A DNA stretch of 64,000 bases from VBCG01 sp044226535 (GTDB lineage: Bacteria > Pseudomonadota > Gammaproteobacteria > Burkholderiales > Casimicrobiaceae): positions 21,080 through 85,079 of the forward strand of contig JBGAGT010000018.1 of NCBI GenBank assembly GCA_044226535.1. Reading direction: 5' to 3'. The notes beneath the pieces are model-generated. The model saw nothing but the letters and a program-made list of their open reading frames with translations. It ran no database searches and was not told where the DNA came from. Every line of letters starts with the position of its first letter. The stretch's first letter is position 1. The translations under genes and the position numbers were made by a program. This document shows positions 61,430-64,000 of this stretch, piece by piece.

Positions 61430-62236
61430 TCAGGCGGCCAGGGCGTCGGCCGGCGGCGGCGGCGTGCCCGCGGAGACCGTCAGCACCTCGTAGCCCTCGG
61501 GGGTGACCAGCACCATGTGCTCCCACTGCGCCGACAGCGAATGGTCGGCGGTGACGATGGTCCAGCCGTCGGCGAGGCTGCGGATGCCCGCGCGGCCGGC
61601 GTTGATCATCGGCTCGATGGTGAAGACCATGCCCGGCTGCAGCTTGAGGCCCGTGCCGGCGCGCCCGTAGTGCAGCACCTGCGGCTCCTCGTGGAAGTTG
61701 CGCCCGATGCCGTGGCCGCAGAATTCGCGCACCACCGAGAAGCCGTTCGACTCGGCGTGCTTCTGGATCACATGGCCGATGTCGCCCAGGTGCGCGCCGG
61801 GGCGCACGGCGAGGATGCCCTTCCACATGCACTCGTAGGTGACCTCCACCAGCCGCTTCGACTGGATCGACGGTGCGCCGATGTAGAACATGCGCGAGGT
61901 GTCGCCGTGGTAGCCGTCCTTGATCACCGTGACGTCGACGTTGACGATGTCTCCGGCCTTGAGCTTGCGCTCGCCCGGGATGCCGTGGCACACGACGTGG
62001 TTCACCGAGGTGCACAGCGACGCCGGGTAGGGCGTGTGCCCGGGCGGTGCGTAGTTGAGCGTCGCCGGCACGGTGTGCTGGACGTTCACCATGTAGTCGT
62101 GCGCCAGCCGGTCGATCTCGCCGGTGGTGATGCCGGGGACGATGTGCGGCGTCAGGTGGTCGAGGAGCTCGGAGGCGAGCTTCCCGGCGACCCGCATGCG
62201 CGCGATGTCGTCGGGGGTCTTGAGTTCGACGGACAT
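61430..62236 (-). CDS. map: Methionine aminopeptidase, type I
   Basis: Metalloprotease of 268 residues removing the N-terminal Met. The metal ligands are in NVDVTVIKDGYHGDTSRMF (two Asp), FCGHGIGRNFHEEP (His), FTIEPMI (Glu) and AQWEHMVLVT (Glu). The active-site His is in VNHVVCHGIP. The ATG at 62236 lies 17 bases after the dapD stop. The length is as expected. It probably shares a transcript with dapD and glnD. Confidence 0.96.
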   Translation of the reverse strand: MSVELKTPDDIARMRVAGKLASELLDHLTPHIVPGITTGEIDRLAHDYMVNVQHTVPATLNYAPPGHTPYPASLCTSVNHVVCHGIPGERKLKAGDIVNVDVTVIKDGYHGDTSRMFYIGAPSIQSKRLVEVTYECMWKGILAVRPGAHLGDIGHVIQKHAESNGFSVVREFCGHGIGRNFHEEPQVLHYGRAGTGLKLQPGMVFTIEPMINAGRAGIRSLADGWTIVTADHSLSAQWEHMVLVTPEGYEVLTVSAGTPPPPADALAA

Positions 62237-62253
62237 GTCGGTGGGGCCGCGCC

Positions 62254-63078
62254 TCAGGCGCGCAGCAGCTCGTTGATCGCGGTCTTGGCGCGCGTCCTGG
62301 CGTCGACGCGCTTGACGATGACCGCGCAATAGAGGTGGCAGCCCTCGCTGGGCAGCGACCCCGCGACCACCACCGAGCCCGAGGGCACGCGGCCGTAGCT
62401 CACCTCGCCGGTGTCGCGGTTGAAGATCCGCGTGCTCTGGCCGAGGAAGACGCCCATGCCCAGCACCGAGTTCTCCTCGACGATCACGCCCTCGACGACC
62501 TCCGAGCGCGCGCCGATGAAGCAGTTGTCCTCGATGATGGTGGGATTGGCCTGCAGCGGCTCGAGCACGCCGCCGATGCCCACGCCGCCCGAGAGGTGCA
62601 CGTTCTTGCCGATCTGCGCGCAGGAGCCCACCGTGGCCCAGGTATCGACCATCGTGCCTTCGTCGACGTAGGCGCCGATGTTCACGTATGAGGGCATCAG
62701 CACCACGTTGCGCGCGATATAGGCGCCGCGGCGCGCGACGGCGGGCGGCACCACGCGCACGCCGGCGGCCTGGAAGTCGGCGTCGCTGAACTGCGCGAAC
62801 TTGGTGCGCACCTTGTCGTAGAAGCGGAAAGGGACGTTCGCACCGGTGAGGCCGATGCCGGCGTTGTCGGCGAGGCGGAACGACAACAGCACCGCCTTCT
62901 TGACCCATTGCTGCACCACCCAGGTGCCCGCCTGCTTCTCGGCCACGCGCAAGCGGCCCGCGTCGAGCTCGGCGAGCACGTGCTCGACGGCTTCACGGAC
63001 GGGGGCGGGGGCGCTCGCGGGCCCGAGCCCGGCGCGGGCCTCCCACGCGGCGTCGATGGTGTCGGCCAGGGACTGCAT
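62254..63078 (-). CDS. dapD: Tetrahydrodipicolinate N-succinyltransferase
   Basis: Acyltransferase of 274 residues in the succinylase branch of lysine/diaminopimelate synthesis. It has the left-handed beta-helix of hexapeptide repeats (ARRGAYIARNVVLMPSYVNI, GAYVDEGTMVDTWATVGSCA, IEDNCFIGARSEVVEGVIVE). The N-terminal helical domain (MQSLADTIDAAWEARAGL) is typical. It is the first gene of the leftward dapD-map-glnD set; dapE is on the same strand about 8 kb downstream. Confidence 0.96.
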   Translation of the reverse strand: MQSLADTIDAAWEARAGLGPASAPAPVREAVEHVLAELDAGRLRVAEKQAGTWVVQQWVKKAVLLSFRLADNAGIGLTGANVPFRFYDKVRTKFAQFSDADFQAAGVRVVPPAVARRGAYIARNVVLMPSYVNIGAYVDEGTMVDTWATVGSCAQIGKNVHLSGGVGIGGVLEPLQANPTIIEDNCFIGARSEVVEGVIVEENSVLGMGVFLGQSTRIFNRDTGEVSYGRVPSGSVVVAGSLPSEGCHLYCAVIVKRVDARTRAKTAINELLRA

Positions 63079-63136
63079 TCGGCGTTCCTGCGCTTGGAAA
63101 ACGCCGATTTTACGCGAAGCGCGGGTCGGGTAGCCG

Positions 63137-63877
63137 CTACATCGCCTTGAAGCGCTGCGCGAAGCTGCGCGAGACCGTGAGCTTCTCGGGACGCGACTTC
63201 AGGTGGATCACCGGCTGGTCGCGCCAGTCGCGCTCGACGCGCGCGATGGCGTGCAGGTTGACGATGGTGGCGCGGTGGATCTGCCAGAACACTTCCGGGT
63301 CGAGTTCCTCGTAGAGCTCCTTGATGGGCTTCTTGATGAGCCCCTCGCCCTCGCGCGTCACCACACGCGTGTACTTGTCCTCCGACTGGAAGTACAGCAC
63401 GTCGTCGACCGGGATCATGGTCAGCGCATTGCCCAGCGACGCGCGGATCCAGCGCAGCGCGGCGCCGCCTTCGCGCGCGGCGAGGCGCTCGAGCAGGGCG
63501 GCGAGGTCGAGCGGCGCGCTCTTCAAGCGCGCCTTGAGGCGCGCCACCACCTTGGCGACGCGCTCGGCCGAGACGGGCTTCAGCAGGTAGTCGACCGCGC
63601 CTTCCTCGAAGGCCTGCACCGCGTATTCGTCGTAGGCCGTGACGAACACGATGTGGGTGGTGGGCGCGAGCTCGCGCGCCACCGCGAGGCCGTCGCGGCC
63701 GGGCATGCGGATGTCGAGGAAGGCGACCTGCGGCGCGTGCGCGCGCGCCAGCGCCAGCGCATCGTCGCCGTTGGCGGCCGGCCCGACGATCCCGAGCTCG
63801 GGCCAGGCCTCGGCGAGCCGGGCGCGCAGCTGCGCCGCCAGCATCGGCTCGTCCTCGGCGATCAGGGCGGTGGTCAT
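63137..63877 (-). CDS. LytTR family response regulator (AlgR/LytR type)
   Basis: Two-component regulator of 246 residues. The receiver domain has acidic residues E8/D9, phospho-acceptor Asp55 in FLDIRMPG, Thr in FVTAYDEYA and Lys in LLKPVSAER. The C-terminal LytTR DNA-binding domain (about 140-245) contains VLYFQSEDKYTRVVT and FWQIHRATIVNLHAI, ending SRSFAQRFKAM. It lies three bases after the stop of the upstream histidine kinase gene, and 58 bases before dapD. AlgR-like regulators govern pili, biofilm or carbon use; the target here is unknown. Confidence 0.92.
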   Translation of the reverse strand: MTTALIAEDEPMLAAQLRARLAEAWPELGIVGPAANGDDALALARAHAPQVAFLDIRMPGRDGLAVARELAPTTHIVFVTAYDEYAVQAFEEGAVDYLLKPVSAERVAKVVARLKARLKSAPLDLAALLERLAAREGGAALRWIRASLGNALTMIPVDDVLYFQSEDKYTRVVTREGEGLIKKPIKELYEELDPEVFWQIHRATIVNLHAIARVERDWRDQPVIHLKSRPEKLTVSRSFAQRFKAM

Positions 63878-63880
63878 GGT

Positions 63881-64000
63881 TCAGCCCGGCGCGCGCGGGA
63901 TGGCGATGGTCGCCACCGTGCCGCCGCCCGGGCGCGACGCGAGGTCGAAGCGCGCTCGCGGGCCGTACAGCGCGGCGAGGCGCTCGCGGATGTTGGCGAG
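63881..64000 (-). CDS. Sensor histidine kinase, C-terminal end (partial)
   Basis: The last 39 residues of an open frame entering from the right edge: LANIRERLAALYG ... ASRPGGGTVATIAIP, the G2-box end of a LytS/AlgZ-type HATPase domain. The stop (63881-63883) is three bases before the response regulator ATG, as expected for a cognate pair in one operon. The rest lies outside the window. Confidence 0.85.
   Translation of the reverse strand, partial: LANIRERLAALYGPRARFDLASRPGGGTVATIAIPRAPG

Noticed and set aside
58236..61493. Plus-strand open frame of 1085 codons
   Set aside because: It is the antisense shadow of glnD extended through the repeat-rich gap; its composition is Arg/Ala/Val-rich without any family motif.

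Overview
The window is a dense, very GC-rich stretch of a bacterial chromosome, most likely from a betaproteobacterium of Burkholderiales type. This rests on gene content (PilU, a dapD-map-glnD run, dapE-prmB, type B PutA, a phasin-like protein, AniA-type NirK with a fused cytochrome c) and on the strong G/C third-position bias that creates long antisense shadow ORFs. No species can be named from the sequence alone. Nothing looks like a large recent island; the only transposon is a decayed IS481-type element.

Layout. 1-5.5 kb: 3' part of a phospholipase D/cardiolipin synthase gene, tRNA-Arg(ACG) with a clear intrinsic terminator, a nucleotide cyclase-like protein, an FMN-dependent alpha-hydroxyacid dehydrogenase, a ZIP metal transporter divergent from a Fur-family regulator with a palindromic operator between them, and a hemerythrin. 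5.6-10.3 kb: a leftward group (acyl-CoA dehydrogenase, APH-like kinase, MFS transporter, phasin-like protein) divergent from an SDR. 10.3-14.9 kb: thioredoxin-like protein, glyoxylate carboligase and a ketopantoate-reductase-family enzyme divergent from a LysR regulator. 14.9-24.1 kb: envelope and membrane proteins, AsmA, and a copper nitrite reductase with a small CGVC partner protein. 24.3-28.7 kb: class II ribonucleotide reductase, an ankyrin protein and a soluble P-type-ATPase-like HAD protein.

The centrepiece, 28.8-38.2 kb, is a nearly self-contained selenocysteine system: a formate dehydrogenase operon (alpha, beta, gamma) whose alpha subunit is interrupted by an in-frame UGA followed by a bacterial SECIS hairpin, then fdhE, selA, selB (each joined by ATGA overlaps) and tRNA-Sec(UCA). 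The operon thus encodes the selenoenzyme plus most of the machinery needed to read its UGA; selD and fdhD are not in the window.

38.2-43.5 kb is a catabolic operon of unknown substrate (IclR regulator with a perfect 11-bp-arm palindrome at its start, cupin, complete ABC importer, DHDPS-family aldolase). 43.5-55.4 kb holds an uncharacterised protein, type B PutA, an acetolactate-synthase-like ThDP enzyme, an MscS channel with a cyclic-nucleotide-binding domain, a DUF4239-like protein, prmB, dapE and pilU. 55.5-64 kb holds a methylthioadenosine phosphorylase-family gene coupled to peptide deformylase, the IS481 remnant, a repeat-rich intergenic region, glnD, map, dapD and a LytTR response regulator with the end of its histidine kinase gene.

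A short palindromic repeat family (about 25 bp, cores of the type CCCCGC-N-GCGGGG) is scattered between genes at 20.1, 33.7, 40.6, 56.9 and 58.6 kb. In one case two copies have become the translated N-terminus of a protein. A second, larger nested-palindrome family occurs as two inverted copies at 58.2-58.6 kb.
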